Shown piece after piece: positions 18,401 to 26,102 of a stretch of 64,000 nucleotides of DNA. The notes under the pieces were generated by a model. The model had not been told where the DNA came from, searched no databases, and saw only the letters and a list, made by a program, of their open reading frames with translations. The translations under genes were made by a program, and so were the position numbers. Positions within the stretch are counted from its first letter, which is position 1. The number at the start of each line of letters is the position of its first letter. Source of the DNA: Aeromonas enteropelogenes. GTDB lineage: Bacteria > Pseudomonadota > Gammaproteobacteria > Enterobacterales > Aeromonadaceae. The stretch is from contig NZ_CDCG01000026.1 in the NCBI RefSeq assembly GCF_000819845.1, forward strand, positions 152,130 through 216,129, read 5' to 3'.

Positions 18401-18602
18401 GTCCCGCCTGATCCCGGGGCTCGGTTACGGCATCCCGAGCCTGGGGCTGCGCAAACCCGACGGCAGTTTCTACGAAAATCAGGAGCTGCTCCCGGATCGC
18501 CAGGTTCCCCTCACCCCGGCCGACATGCTGGCGGGGCGCGACCCCCAGCTGGAGGCCGCGGTACAGGCCGCCCTCGAGCAGTTGTCAGCGAAAGCGAAAT
18601 AG
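15435..18602 (+). CDS. Periplasmic tricorn-type protease (beta-propeller, PDZ, S41 peptidase)
   Basis: 1055 aa with a signal peptide ending Ala-Ser-Phe-Ala-Ala near residue 25. Repeated WD40/PD40-like blades (LSPDGKQLAF, FSPDGKRLLLSS, LSPDGKQLAFVVDG) fill about residues 30-550. A tricorn core and PDZ domain (about 740-840) and an S41 tail-protease domain follow. The nucleophile is probably Ser-956 in the Ser-Tyr-Ser-Glu-Gly segment after VLANAG. The domain order matches archaeal tricorn and its secreted bacterial homologues that degrade peptides. Its last 18 bp overlap the convergent reductase gene. Confidence 0.9.
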   Translation: MRSSCRFIPLLLSPLLFWLPASFAAEALWLREPALSPDGKQLAFTWQGRIFVGSADGGPATALTGGDYLSQRPIWSPDGKLIAFAANLYGNEDVFVVPASGGEMVRLTRDSRADLPQAFSPDGKRLLLSSQRPWDSKADHFVAEGMQGSALYWTQVTGGKLQADLPLPATLARPNGERLAYQMPTMDQPFRKHQQSFAVSRLWLFDGKQHRQLTEDRIAASDPVWRDDGNALFYLSERSGDFNVWQRDLTSGKEQQLTHYQGHPVRGLSASRGGDLVWSWLGEIYRLDAGSTQPRKLTIAPQVATEPDEQSQSLTHADEALVSEEGKELILVSEGNLFAVDPERERVRRLTRDPGEQSSPLYAEKERSLIYLSEQQGPAALYRLRKADPERLFSDPGSLQESLLLAIPGKGISRPVLSPDGKQLAFVVDGQAIHLLDLASNKQRELVPASFNPARHEVDLAFAPDSRHLALTLRPDSAQQEIAVIDTGDAKAKPVNVSLSGYQESAPAWSEDGGILYWQSTKYGALGADGEPLGNNLLGIYSSRAAKADFLAEQAPPKEGYGFETDRLAHREALQLLPAGTLLASRLVNDQLTYLVEEPGTGEQSEIKGYTLDLRKGETRQLFAEQPGPALASLNKEATLATLVREGEVTQVALESGEAISAPFALPSDSGWHARMNAAFDQITRLTREEFYRDDMNGVDWDGYVASYRALLPGINNGRDFGNLLAELAGELNVSHTWGYGPAPFPRLADDTASLGGYWQESKQGVMLTSLLAGGPLDQESDIRAGARLLAINDTPIPDLAALDQALNHQAGTRLALTFQQAGQKEPDEVEVTAIDLQQEYALQLDAWVAKRRDRVATLSKGRVGYVYLPEMSNAVYEELVAQALGRLRGSEALIVDVRFNKGGYLANTLVEFLTGNGRAKGMAVNWPRLGKGATDAATRQWTKPSVVLANAGSYSEGSAFPEYYRALKIGPIIGEPVPGTGTTVYAHESRLIPGLGYGIPSLGLRKPDGSFYENQELLPDRQVPLTPADMLAGRDPQLEAAVQAALEQLSAKAK

Positions 18603-19868
18603 CTCGCGGTGCAGACGCCCGTCCGGCAGCAGCCGGGTCAGGGCGTCTGCCATCCCCTCTGGGCCGCAGAACCAGACCTGGCCGGGCGCCCCTTCGGCGA
18701 CCCGCGCCAGATCCAGCCGTCCCGCCTCCTTGTCCAGATGCAGCTGATAACGCACCCCGGTGCGCTGGCACAGCTCGGCGATCCGCGCCCGATAGACGGC
18801 TCCTACCTTGTCGGGTGCACACTGGATCAGGGTGATCCCCTCGCCGCGCTCACCGCGGGCCGCCATCGCCTCCAGCCAGGCGACGAAGGGGGTGATGCCG
18901 ATCCCGGCTCCCAACCAGAGTGACCGGCCGCGGCCAAGGGGGGCGACGAAGGCGCCGTAAGGGCCGGTCACCCGTACCGGATCCCCGACCCGGGTCGCCG
19001 CCACCAGCTCGCGGGTATGATCCCCGAGCGCCCGCACCGCGATCACCAGTTCGCGCCGATCCGGCGAGACCCGCACCAAGGTGAAGGGGTGCGGCCCCTC
19101 TTTGACATCGAATTCGAAGAAGGCGAACTGGCCGGGGCGATAGTGGGCGAGTGGTGTCTCAAGGGCCATGGTCAGCTCACAGGTCTGATCCGCCAGCTCC
19201 CGCACGGCAACCAAGCGGCCGGCATGTCGATCGCTGGCCCCCACCCGTCCCAGCAGGGAGTAAAACGCACCGAGGGCCGCCACCCCGCCGGGCAGCCAGA
19301 TGGCGATGCCGAGCGGGCTCAGCCAGCCAATGTTGGGCAGCAGACAGAGCCCGTGGATCCAGCCCGCCAGATAGATGAGGGGCGCCAGCCGATGGATCAG
19401 GCGAAAACGCCCGTAACTCACCAGCGCCAGCAGGCTCACCACCACCAGGGCGATCAGCAGATAAAAACCCCACTCTCCCAGGTCATTGCCCAGCGCATGG
19501 AGGGAGGCCCCCCCACCGTTGCCACCACCCGCGCCACGGCGGGCGGGGCGCGTCAACCAGCCGGCCGAGACCGCCCACTTGGGGGCCTCCACCAGCAACC
19601 AGTGGCCGGTCAGGGTCAGGGCCGCCGCAATGGCGCTGTGACGATGCAGTCGCAGCATCCGATCCAGCCCGCCACACCAGGCTTCCAGCTGCGGCAGGCG
19701 CAGCGCCAGCACCAGCGAGATCGCCATGTATCCCATCCCCAGCAGGCCGGTCAGCAGCAACATCTCATGGCGCCAGGGCCAGAAATTGCCGGCATCCCCC
19801 CCATAGCCAAGCCACCAGATGGCCACCGCCAGCAGTGGCCATCCCCACAGCATCTGTTTGCCCGTCAT
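18585..19868 (-). CDS. Ferric-reductase-like transmembrane flavocytochrome
   Basis: 427 aa. The N-terminal half has about six membrane helices with paired histidines (RLHRHSAI and TGHWLL in one part, FRLIHRLAPLIYLAGWIHG in another) that would hold two b haems. The C-terminal half is a ferredoxin-reductase module: FAD-binding YRPGQFAFFEFD, HPFTLVRVSPD, then the NAD(P) region VRVTGPYGAF and LGAGIGITPF, ending CGPEGM. It should move electrons from NAD(P)H across the membrane; the acceptor is unknown. The start at 19868 has AAGGAG 8 nt upstream. Confidence 0.85.
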   Translation of the reverse strand: MTGKQMLWGWPLLAVAIWWLGYGGDAGNFWPWRHEMLLLTGLLGMGYMAISLVLALRLPQLEAWCGGLDRMLRLHRHSAIAAALTLTGHWLLVEAPKWAVSAGWLTRPARRGAGGGNGGGASLHALGNDLGEWGFYLLIALVVVSLLALVSYGRFRLIHRLAPLIYLAGWIHGLCLLPNIGWLSPLGIAIWLPGGVAALGAFYSLLGRVGASDRHAGRLVAVRELADQTCELTMALETPLAHYRPGQFAFFEFDVKEGPHPFTLVRVSPDRRELVIAVRALGDHTRELVAATRVGDPVRVTGPYGAFVAPLGRGRSLWLGAGIGITPFVAWLEAMAARGERGEGITLIQCAPDKVGAVYRARIAELCQRTGVRYQLHLDKEAGRLDLARVAEGAPGQVWFCGPEGMADALTRLLPDGRLHRELFRFR

Positions 19869-19999
19869 CACATGCTCCTTGGTTTGCATACCACAGGGCC
19901 TCGTCTCCCTGTCCATGGTTTCATTACAGACCCATCAGGTCACAAGACTTTGCCAGCAGGGGGAAAGTTTGTGGCAATGTGTGACAAGCACAGACAACG

Positions 20000-20100
20000 A
20001 AGGGGCCCGCAGGCCCCTTCCCCCAGAGATCGAACTGCCCACGGGGCGGTTCGGTCTCCCGGTGTCAATCACCATGCCCGGGCCGGCAAGCCCGGGCATG
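20000..20100. repeat. Cluster of three hairpins
   Basis: Three adjacent inverted repeats lie between two minus-strand genes: AAGGGGCC/GGCCCCTT (20000-20019), a 14-bp stem with two G-U pairs on the plus-strand RNA (20026-20058), and CATGCCCGGGC/GCCCGGGCATG (20073-20100). None is followed by a U-tract on the minus strand. The set may act as a Rho-independent-like or 3'-end stabilising structure for the metalloprotease mRNA, or be an unnamed intergenic element. Confidence 0.5.
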
Positions 20101-20105
20101 CCTTG

Positions 20106-21449
20106 TCAGGCTGGCAACACCTCGGCCGGCTGGCGCAGCAGCGCCAACTGGTATCTGTGCTCGGCCAGCTCCACCTCGCGGCGGGCTTCCTCCACCTTGC
20201 CATCGGCACTCTTCACCGCCGCAATCAGCTGGTTGTAACGATCCCAACTGCCGTTGTACTCCTTCACCTCGTCGTTATAGCGCTGGCTGATCCCGTTGTA
20301 CTGGCGGATCAGCTCGTTGCTCTCGCTGCGCAGCTGGTTGATCTGCGCCAGCAGGTCGTTCTGGATGACGCGGATCTTCTGGTACTCGGCGAGGCTGTAA
20401 CGGCCGTTGTAGCTGTTGTACTGCTGCACCAGCCGGTTGCTCTCCTTGATCGCCTTGTTGCTGCGCTGGTTGAGATCCGCCTGCTCGCGCTGGTAACGCT
20501 CGAAGTTGGCCAGCAGCGTCTCCTGCCGCTCCTTCAGGGCAGTCTGGGCCGCCAGCTGCTCACTATAGTGAGTTCGTGCCGTCTCCAGCTCCTGACGACG
20601 CTGCTCGAGGGTGCGCTCCAGCTCGCCCAGATCCGGCACCTCCTCCGTCACCATGGTGGGATAGAAGGCGGCGATCTGCGGCGTAGTGACCTTCAGGGCT
20701 CGCACCGCGTCGGCGCCGTTGGCCGCATCGAGGTGATCCACGCCGCAGGGTTGGCCCTTGCAGACTAGGTCGGGGCTGGAGAACTTGTACTCGTTGCTGA
20801 AGACCCCGAAGCTGGAGGGATAGGCCATCACGGTGGCGAACGATCCCTTCACTCCGTGGCCCAGCGCATAGTGATAGGTGCCGCCCGTGCCATCCTGCAG
20901 ACGGGAGTGGTTGAGCCCCATGTTGTGGCCCAGCTCGTGAGCCAGCACCACATCACCGCAACCGGTGGCGGTGACATGGCTGAACATCTTGCCCGCTTCC
21001 TTGGAGAGATCCCCGTCGGCGTAGACCTTGCGACCGTCGGCATAGGTCGCCGAACCGCCGACCCAGGCCAGACCGCAACTACCGTGATTACCGGTATCGG
21101 GACGCAGCAGCGCCACCATGTCGGCGCCATAGCGGGTGCGCAGGGTCGGCACCTCCTTGAACGCCTTGTGGGTCTGTTTGGTCACGGCATTGAGCGCCGC
21201 GTTGTCGGTGCCACCGTCCGGATAGTCCACTTCGGCGCTGTGCACGGCTCGCACCGTCAGATCCAGGCCGCTGGCGGCGTAGATCTGGTTGGTGACGTTC
21301 ACCATGTGCTGGATCCGGGTCTGGGCATCCCCCTGATAGCGGGCGGCCAGCCCGGGGGTGTGCAGCACCATCAGATCAATGGTATTGGCCACTGCCGGTG
21401 TAGCACCCAACAAGCCTGCGACCACGATTCCCAATGTGGTTCTTTGCAT
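20106..21449 (-). CDS. Secreted zinc metalloprotease, reprolysin-like (CpaA-like)
   Basis: 447 aa. Signal peptide about residues 1-21, then a metzincin catalytic domain with HELGHNMGLNHS (His-171, Glu-172, His-175, His-181) and a Met-turn TVMAYPS (Met-208). The C-terminal part (about 273-440) is a long Gln/Glu/Arg-rich coiled coil that is unusual for a protease. The mature domain starts right after the signal peptide, with no propeptide. The upstream gene encodes a membrane-anchored protein resembling the missing prodomain, so secretion probably depends on it. An AAGGAAA ribosome site precedes the ATG. Confidence 0.82.
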   Translation of the reverse strand: MQRTTLGIVVAGLLGATPAVANTIDLMVLHTPGLAARYQGDAQTRIQHMVNVTNQIYAASGLDLTVRAVHSAEVDYPDGGTDNAALNAVTKQTHKAFKEVPTLRTRYGADMVALLRPDTGNHGSCGLAWVGGSATYADGRKVYADGDLSKEAGKMFSHVTATGCGDVVLAHELGHNMGLNHSRLQDGTGGTYHYALGHGVKGSFATVMAYPSSFGVFSNEYKFSSPDLVCKGQPCGVDHLDAANGADAVRALKVTTPQIAAFYPTMVTEEVPDLGELERTLEQRRQELETARTHYSEQLAAQTALKERQETLLANFERYQREQADLNQRSNKAIKESNRLVQQYNSYNGRYSLAEYQKIRVIQNDLLAQINQLRSESNELIRQYNGISQRYNDEVKEYNGSWDRYNQLIAAVKSADGKVEEARREVELAEHRYQLALLRQPAEVLPA

Positions 21450-21470
21450 GTGATTTTCCTTTTTCTGTTG

Positions 21471-22145
21471 TTATTGATGTGTCGGGATCAGGCCGTCATT
21501 GTCACCATGACCCCGATCCAGTGGCGGGTTCTTGTAAACCCACCCTTTGCCCCCCAGGGTCTCGACGGAATAACTGCCTTGCGGCGTGCCGATAAACCCG
21601 AAGGTGGCCTGCTTGCCGACGGTGAAATTGACCGGATAGCTGCCACCGTCGATCTGCACTTCACCCTGCCAGTTGCGCTCACCGCCCCGTTGCAACTGCA
21701 CCTTGGTCACCCTGGCCTTCAGAGTGCTGCCATCGGGCAGCGGCAGGGTCACGCTGTCACCGATCTGGGCCCGTCCCAGCTCGTCACCCTGCAAGGCGAT
21801 GGGCTGAAGCTGCTCAACCCCCTCACCCGGCTCCGCCAACGGGAAGTCAGCATCCACCTCGGCGGCCTGCCAGGGCTCATCCAGTTCATAACCCCCCTGC
21901 GCGCCGAGCCGACCGGGCTTCTCTGCCACCGGCATGGGTTTAAGCTCCGGTACCGGCAAGGCAGCCGAAGCCACGGGTTCGGCCAATACCAGAGGCTCCA
22001 TGGTGGCTTCTGCCTCCACACCGATGGCAACAGTGTCGTTTGTCTCTTTGGATTGCGGTCCCCTGACCCACCAGGCCAGCCCAGCCAACAGAGCACACAC
22101 AACCAGCACGCCAACCCATCTCTTTCGGTTCATACTGATATCCAT
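21471..22145 (-). CDS. Membrane-anchored partner of the metalloprotease (CpaB-like chaperone candidate)
   Basis: 224 aa. A short cytoplasmic start, one membrane helix (about residues 10-27), a Pro/Glu-rich linker and a C-terminal beta-rich domain (about 125-210). That domain includes VGKQATFGFIGTPQGSYSVET and GWVYKN and resembles the N-terminal propeptide domain of secreted reprolysin-type proteases. It lies 21 bp upstream of the protease gene on the same strand. The known precedent is Acinetobacter CpaB, a membrane chaperone needed for type II secretion of CpaA. Homology to CpaB is inferred, not proven. The ATG at 22145 is used; a TTG at 22169 is also open. Confidence 0.65.
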   Translation of the reverse strand: MDISMNRKRWVGVLVVCALLAGLAWWVRGPQSKETNDTVAIGVEAEATMEPLVLAEPVASAALPVPELKPMPVAEKPGRLGAQGGYELDEPWQAAEVDADFPLAEPGEGVEQLQPIALQGDELGRAQIGDSVTLPLPDGSTLKARVTKVQLQRGGERNWQGEVQIDGGSYPVNFTVGKQATFGFIGTPQGSYSVETLGGKGWVYKNPPLDRGHGDNDGLIPTHQ

Positions 22146-22595
22146 GTCAAAAACAACCTTATAAAACAACGACTTAAAAAATTAGAGCCGGAATACTAAA
22201 CATGAACCACAAGGGATGGCAATAGTCTTTTGAAACCCTATCAAGATGGGTAGTTGCCACCGTTCCGAACGAGATGGCAAAGAAAATAGCCCCAAGAGGA
22301 GCTTTTTAAAGGAAGGAGATCCCCTCTCGGCACTGACCTGGACAGGCATGTGAAATGGGTTGCAATCGGGGCCAACACCCACCATCAGCGCCTCGCCCGC
22401 GACAATCTGCGTCGGTAGATCCGGCAAAGACGCCATCAGTCCCTGATGACCCTCTGGTTTATCAACGTGAATGCGCCGGAAGGCAGACTGGCATTTTCTC
22501 TGGCCACATCCACGGGAGATCCCGGCACCGGCAACGTTTATGAATGGCCCTGTGTGGCCACCAGAAACGGCGGAGGGGCCCATGGCCCCTCTCGC
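22146..22595. other. 450-bp intergenic region upstream of the protease operon
   Basis: No convincing gene. One open frame of 133 codons on the minus strand has no family resemblance or ribosome site. The region probably holds the promoter of the chaperone/protease operon and the end of the pga transcript. Confidence 0.5.
22573..22591 (-). terminator. Hairpin after pgaD
   Basis: 8-bp stem GAGGGGCC/GGCCCCTC with a 3-nt loop, 5 nt after the pgaD stop on the minus strand. The U-tract is poor. Confidence 0.45.
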
Positions 22596-22910
22596 TTACT
22601 TGTCCTGCTGTGCCGCCCGCTTTCGCATCAGGCGGTACAACAACTTGTTGTATTTGGCCCAGGAGTGGATCAGCAGGAAGATGCCGAACAGCAGCGCCAG
22701 AAACAGCTGCCCCACCTCCACCATATCGAGCGAGCCGATGAAGTTTCCCTCCGCCCCCGTTTCCAGGTAGCTGAACCAGGGTTGCAGCACCAGAAACAGC
22801 CAGCCACTCCAGGTCACCAGCAGGATCAACATATCCCGCACGCGGTAACGCCAGCTACGCCGGGTGCCATTGCGGATGATCATCTCCTGCGCCAGCTTAT
22901 GCTTTGTCAC
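22596..22910 (-). CDS. pgaD: PgaD-like subunit of the PNAG synthase
   Basis: About 104 aa with two membrane helices (about residues 26-48 and 65-88) and a basic C terminus. Small, divergent PgaD proteins bind PgaC and, in E. coli, form the c-di-GMP-responsive synthase complex. I use GTG at 22910, with GGAG 9 nt upstream, overlapping the pgaC end by 14 bp. Position as the last gene of pgaABCD is the main evidence, since PgaD sequences are poorly conserved. Confidence 0.75.
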   Translation of the reverse strand: MTKHKLAQEMIIRNGTRRSWRYRVRDMLILLVTWSGWLFLVLQPWFSYLETGAEGNFIGSLDMVEVGQLFLALLFGIFLLIHSWAKYNKLLYRLMRKRAAQQDK

Positions 22911-24147
22911 GGAACGACTCTCCTCTGTCGGGGCTTTCCCAGACCGCCAACTGACCACGACGGCGCAAAATGGCCTTGGGCACGGCGACGATCACTGTCA
23001 CCAGATTGAGCAGCCAGTAGATCAGGGGATACCAGACACACCAGATGAAGCTGCGGGCCATGCTCTTGTCGTAGTGGCTGTCGATAAAGATGCTGACGGA
23101 GAACTGCAGCAGGCAGATGCCGGTCATCATCACACCTGTCCACTGGAACAGGTGCCCCCTTGCCAACCCCTCCAGCTCGGGGTTGAGCAGCCAGCTCACC
23201 GCCAGCATCAGCATGCTGTAACACCAGGCGACGCTGGAGAGATACTCCAGCAACAGCAGCCAGAAACGGCGATTGCGCCAACGCAGCGCCTGCAAGCCAT
23301 AGCGCAGAAATACCTCGGCCCCGCCCTGGGCCCAGCGCAACCGCTGCTTGTAGAGACCTCGCACCGTTTCGGGCATCAGCACCCAGCACAGCGCCTGGGG
23401 CTGGTAGTGGATGAGCCAGCCCGCGAGCTGCAGCTTCCAGCTGATGTCGATATCCTCGGTCACCATGTCGGTGCTCCAGCCGCCCACCGCCTCCACCGCC
23501 GACTTGCGAAACGCCACCACCACGCCGGAGACGGTGAAGACGGTGCCATAGATGCGCTGGGCCCGCTTGATGAGGCCTATGATGGAGCTGAACTCCCCGG
23601 TCTGGATCTTGCCGATGATGGTGGAGCGGGTACGCACCCTGGGGTTGCCGGTGACGGCGCCGACCTTGGGACTGTCGAGAAAATGCTTCACCATCCAGCG
23701 AGCGGCTTCATGGTCGAGCACCGCATCGCCATCGATGCCGATCAGTATTTCCCCTTTGGCCAGCGCCAATCCGTTGTTGAGGGCCATGGCCTTGCCCTGG
23801 TTGGGCTGATGCAGCACTGTGAGGCGCTCATCTTGCCTGGCCAGCCGATCCAGCCGTTCGCCGGTGTCATCCTTGCTGCCGTCATTGATGGCCAGCACCT
23901 CGAAGTCGGGATAACGCTGGCGCAGCAGGTGACCTATGGTCTCCTCCACATTGGCCCCTTCGTTGTAGCAGGGCACCATCAGGGTCACCTTGGGATAGCG
24001 GGGCAACTCGAGCCCCTTTCTGGCCAGGGCGATATCCCGCCGCTCCCACTGGAAGTAGTAGTAGAGGCCGCCACAGATCCACACCAGCGCCATTACGCTC
24101 GGATAGGCCAGGGTGAACATGGCGATGCCCGTCAGCAGATCACTCAC
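22897..24147 (-). CDS. pgaC: Poly-beta-1,6-N-acetylglucosamine synthase
   Basis: 416 aa GT2 glycosyltransferase of the inner membrane that polymerises UDP-GlcNAc and extrudes the chain. Catalytic motifs are IDGDA (Asp-139, Asp-141), VTEDIDIS (Glu-231, Asp-232) and QRLRW (268-272). Membrane segments are at the N terminus and at about 290-390. The start is GTG at 24147, overlapping the TGA of pgaB (GTGA). E. coli PgaC has the same layout. Activity is expected to need PgaD and c-di-GMP. Confidence 0.93.
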   Translation of the reverse strand: MSDLLTGIAMFTLAYPSVMALVWICGGLYYYFQWERRDIALARKGLELPRYPKVTLMVPCYNEGANVEETIGHLLRQRYPDFEVLAINDGSKDDTGERLDRLARQDERLTVLHQPNQGKAMALNNGLALAKGEILIGIDGDAVLDHEAARWMVKHFLDSPKVGAVTGNPRVRTRSTIIGKIQTGEFSSIIGLIKRAQRIYGTVFTVSGVVVAFRKSAVEAVGGWSTDMVTEDIDISWKLQLAGWLIHYQPQALCWVLMPETVRGLYKQRLRWAQGGAEVFLRYGLQALRWRNRRFWLLLLEYLSSVAWCYSMLMLAVSWLLNPELEGLARGHLFQWTGVMMTGICLLQFSVSIFIDSHYDKSMARSFIWCVWYPLIYWLLNLVTVIVAVPKAILRRRGQLAVWESPDRGESFRDKA

Positions 24148-26102
24148 CGCGTCACCTCCGTGGTCGCTGCCCCCTGGCGGATTGAGCCGCCTTGTACGCC
24201 CCTCTGCAATTCAGGTTGTGGCTGTGTCTGTACCGAGAAGACGGGCCTCAGCACGGCGGGATCCGGTTGATTGTTGTGAAAATCATCCGGGTAGTAACCG
24301 AAGTTGTTCACCCCCTTGCTCCGGATGATCTGCATCCAGCGCGCCAGTTCGGCGTCGGGTATGGGTTGCTCGGTGCGCCAGTTGCGGCTCTGCAGCTCGA
24401 ACACCAGGCGATCGGCCGGCACCCGGGCTAGCGAATCCTCCGCCAGTCTGGCCAGCCACTCGTCGGGATTTTTCGCCTGCTCCATGTAGGGCATGGCCAT
24501 CACGGCGGTGTAGTCGTAAGCCTTGGCAAACGCGGCCATGCTCTGGGCAAACCACTGCTGGGACTCGGGCTCGGTCACCAGGGTCGCGTAGATGTTGCGG
24601 GCAGTCTTGAGGCCATCCGCGCCCCCCTGACGGTAACGGGCGGCGGCATCACGCAGCTCCATGGTGAAATCGATCAGCAGGTCGGTCTTGCGCTCTCCCT
24701 GTGCCTGCAGTGCCTCTGGGGTACGCTCCAGAGGGAAGGGGCCTTCGTAGTCGCTGAGGAAGGCGTCATCGTGGAACAGCAGGCCGTCGAACTTGGTGTA
24801 GAAGCCGAGATCCTCGTAGATATCCAGCAGGATCCGGCGGCTGGCCGGATCCCAGGGTGAGAGGCGCAGATACTGCCCCTTGGCCGGCGCACCGGTGCGG
24901 CTGTCGGTCACATAGGCATGGTTCGGCCCCATGTCGTAGGCCATCACCGGCATCCAGGCATACACCTTGACCCCGGCCCGGGTCTTGAGCTGCCAGGCCA
25001 CCCGGTTGAACAGATCCGCCTTGACCGGCATATGGCGATTGGGGAAGTAGAGCGCCTCCGCCACCCCATCACCGTTGTCATCGGCATAGGCCTGCAGATA
25101 GACGGTAGTGATGCCGTAGCCCTTGATCCTGTCCAGCAGCATGTCGATGTTTTTGTTCATCTGGCGGGGATCCGGGTCATAGACATAATCGAGATCCACG
25201 TGTACCAACCGCTCCACCTGCCGCTCCCAGGTATTGCCTCCCATGATCTCGTCCAGGGTCTCGAGACTGGTGTCCTCATCCAGCAGATAGCGACGCACTG
25301 TGCTGCCCGTGTCGTTCACCTTGTTGAGTCCTTCGGCCAGGGTGAAGGTGTAGGGCATGCCCGCCTCCCGGGCCAGATCCAGCGCCGTCTCGTTGAAGGC
25401 GCCATAGGGCCAGACCATGATGCGCGGCGCCTGCCCCGTCTGCTGCTTCAACTGGCGAGCCGATGCGTCGAAGTCGGCCTTCACCCGCGCCCGGTAAGCG
25501 GCCATGGACTCGTAACCCGCCTGGCTCCAGCCCGCCGTGGTCACCGCCGGTTGCACGTTGCCTTGCGGGTTGGCCAGCAGCCCGTAATGGGAAGCGAAGG
25601 TGTGGGAGGCGATCTCCACCAGCCCGGAGGCCTGCATCTCGCGGATCTGCGGCCAGTTGACGAAATAGCTGCGGGGCAGTTTGTCGTTGCCATAAGAAAC
25701 CATCTGGTCATCCGCCACTTCCAGCCAGCTGCCCACCAGCGCAAAAACGGCCGGATAGTTGTAAAGCTTGAGCAGGGGGTAAACCAGCCGGTAGAAACTC
25801 TCGTAACCATCGTCGAAGCTGAGCAGGATCGCCTTGTCCGGCAGCGGCGCCTTGCCCGCCCTGGCATCCAGCACCTGCTGGAAGCTGACCGGATGGTAGC
25901 CCTGCTGCTTGATCCAGTTGAAGTGGCGGATCAGGGTGTCGCGCCGGATCGTCTGGGGATAGAGCTTGAGGTTGGGGGTCAGCTTGAGATCGACGATGTC
26001 GTGATAGCAGAGCACCACGTAATCATCCGGTTTGCGGGCCGCCTGGGTGAGACCGGGCAGCAGGGTCAACAACAGAAAAAAAGGAGCAAGCCAGCGTCTC
26101 AT
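24144..26102 (-). CDS. pgaB: PNAG N-deacetylase
   Basis: 652 aa. The N-terminal polysaccharide deacetylase domain shows YHDIVD and SFDDGYES. The C-terminal glycoside-hydrolase-like domain (from about residue 310) includes HVDLDYVYDPDP and LLFHDDAFLSDYE. PgaB removes some acetyl groups during export. The chosen start is ATG at 26102 in a TGATG overlap with the pgaA stop, with GGAG 9 nt upstream. The signal peptide MRRWLAPFFLLLTLLPGLTQ lacks a lipobox cysteine, so this PgaB is predicted soluble, unlike the E. coli lipoprotein. Confidence 0.93.
   Translation of the reverse strand: MRRWLAPFFLLLTLLPGLTQAARKPDDYVVLCYHDIVDLKLTPNLKLYPQTIRRDTLIRHFNWIKQQGYHPVSFQQVLDARAGKAPLPDKAILLSFDDGYESFYRLVYPLLKLYNYPAVFALVGSWLEVADDQMVSYGNDKLPRSYFVNWPQIREMQASGLVEIASHTFASHYGLLANPQGNVQPAVTTAGWSQAGYESMAAYRARVKADFDASARQLKQQTGQAPRIMVWPYGAFNETALDLAREAGMPYTFTLAEGLNKVNDTGSTVRRYLLDEDTSLETLDEIMGGNTWERQVERLVHVDLDYVYDPDPRQMNKNIDMLLDRIKGYGITTVYLQAYADDNGDGVAEALYFPNRHMPVKADLFNRVAWQLKTRAGVKVYAWMPVMAYDMGPNHAYVTDSRTGAPAKGQYLRLSPWDPASRRILLDIYEDLGFYTKFDGLLFHDDAFLSDYEGPFPLERTPEALQAQGERKTDLLIDFTMELRDAAARYRQGGADGLKTARNIYATLVTEPESQQWFAQSMAAFAKAYDYTAVMAMPYMEQAKNPDEWLARLAEDSLARVPADRLVFELQSRNWRTEQPIPDAELARWMQIIRSKGVNNFGYYPDDFHNNQPDPAVLRPVFSVQTQPQPELQRGVQGGSIRQGAATTEVTR

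Noticed and set aside
20026-20058. tRNA-like sequence (GGTTCG context)
   Set aside because: The TTCG piece lies inside a long simple hairpin and no cloverleaf can be formed.
22182-22583. 133-codon open frame on the minus strand between cpaB-like and pgaD
   Set aside because: No ribosome site, no hydrophobic core pattern, no family resemblance; probably chance.
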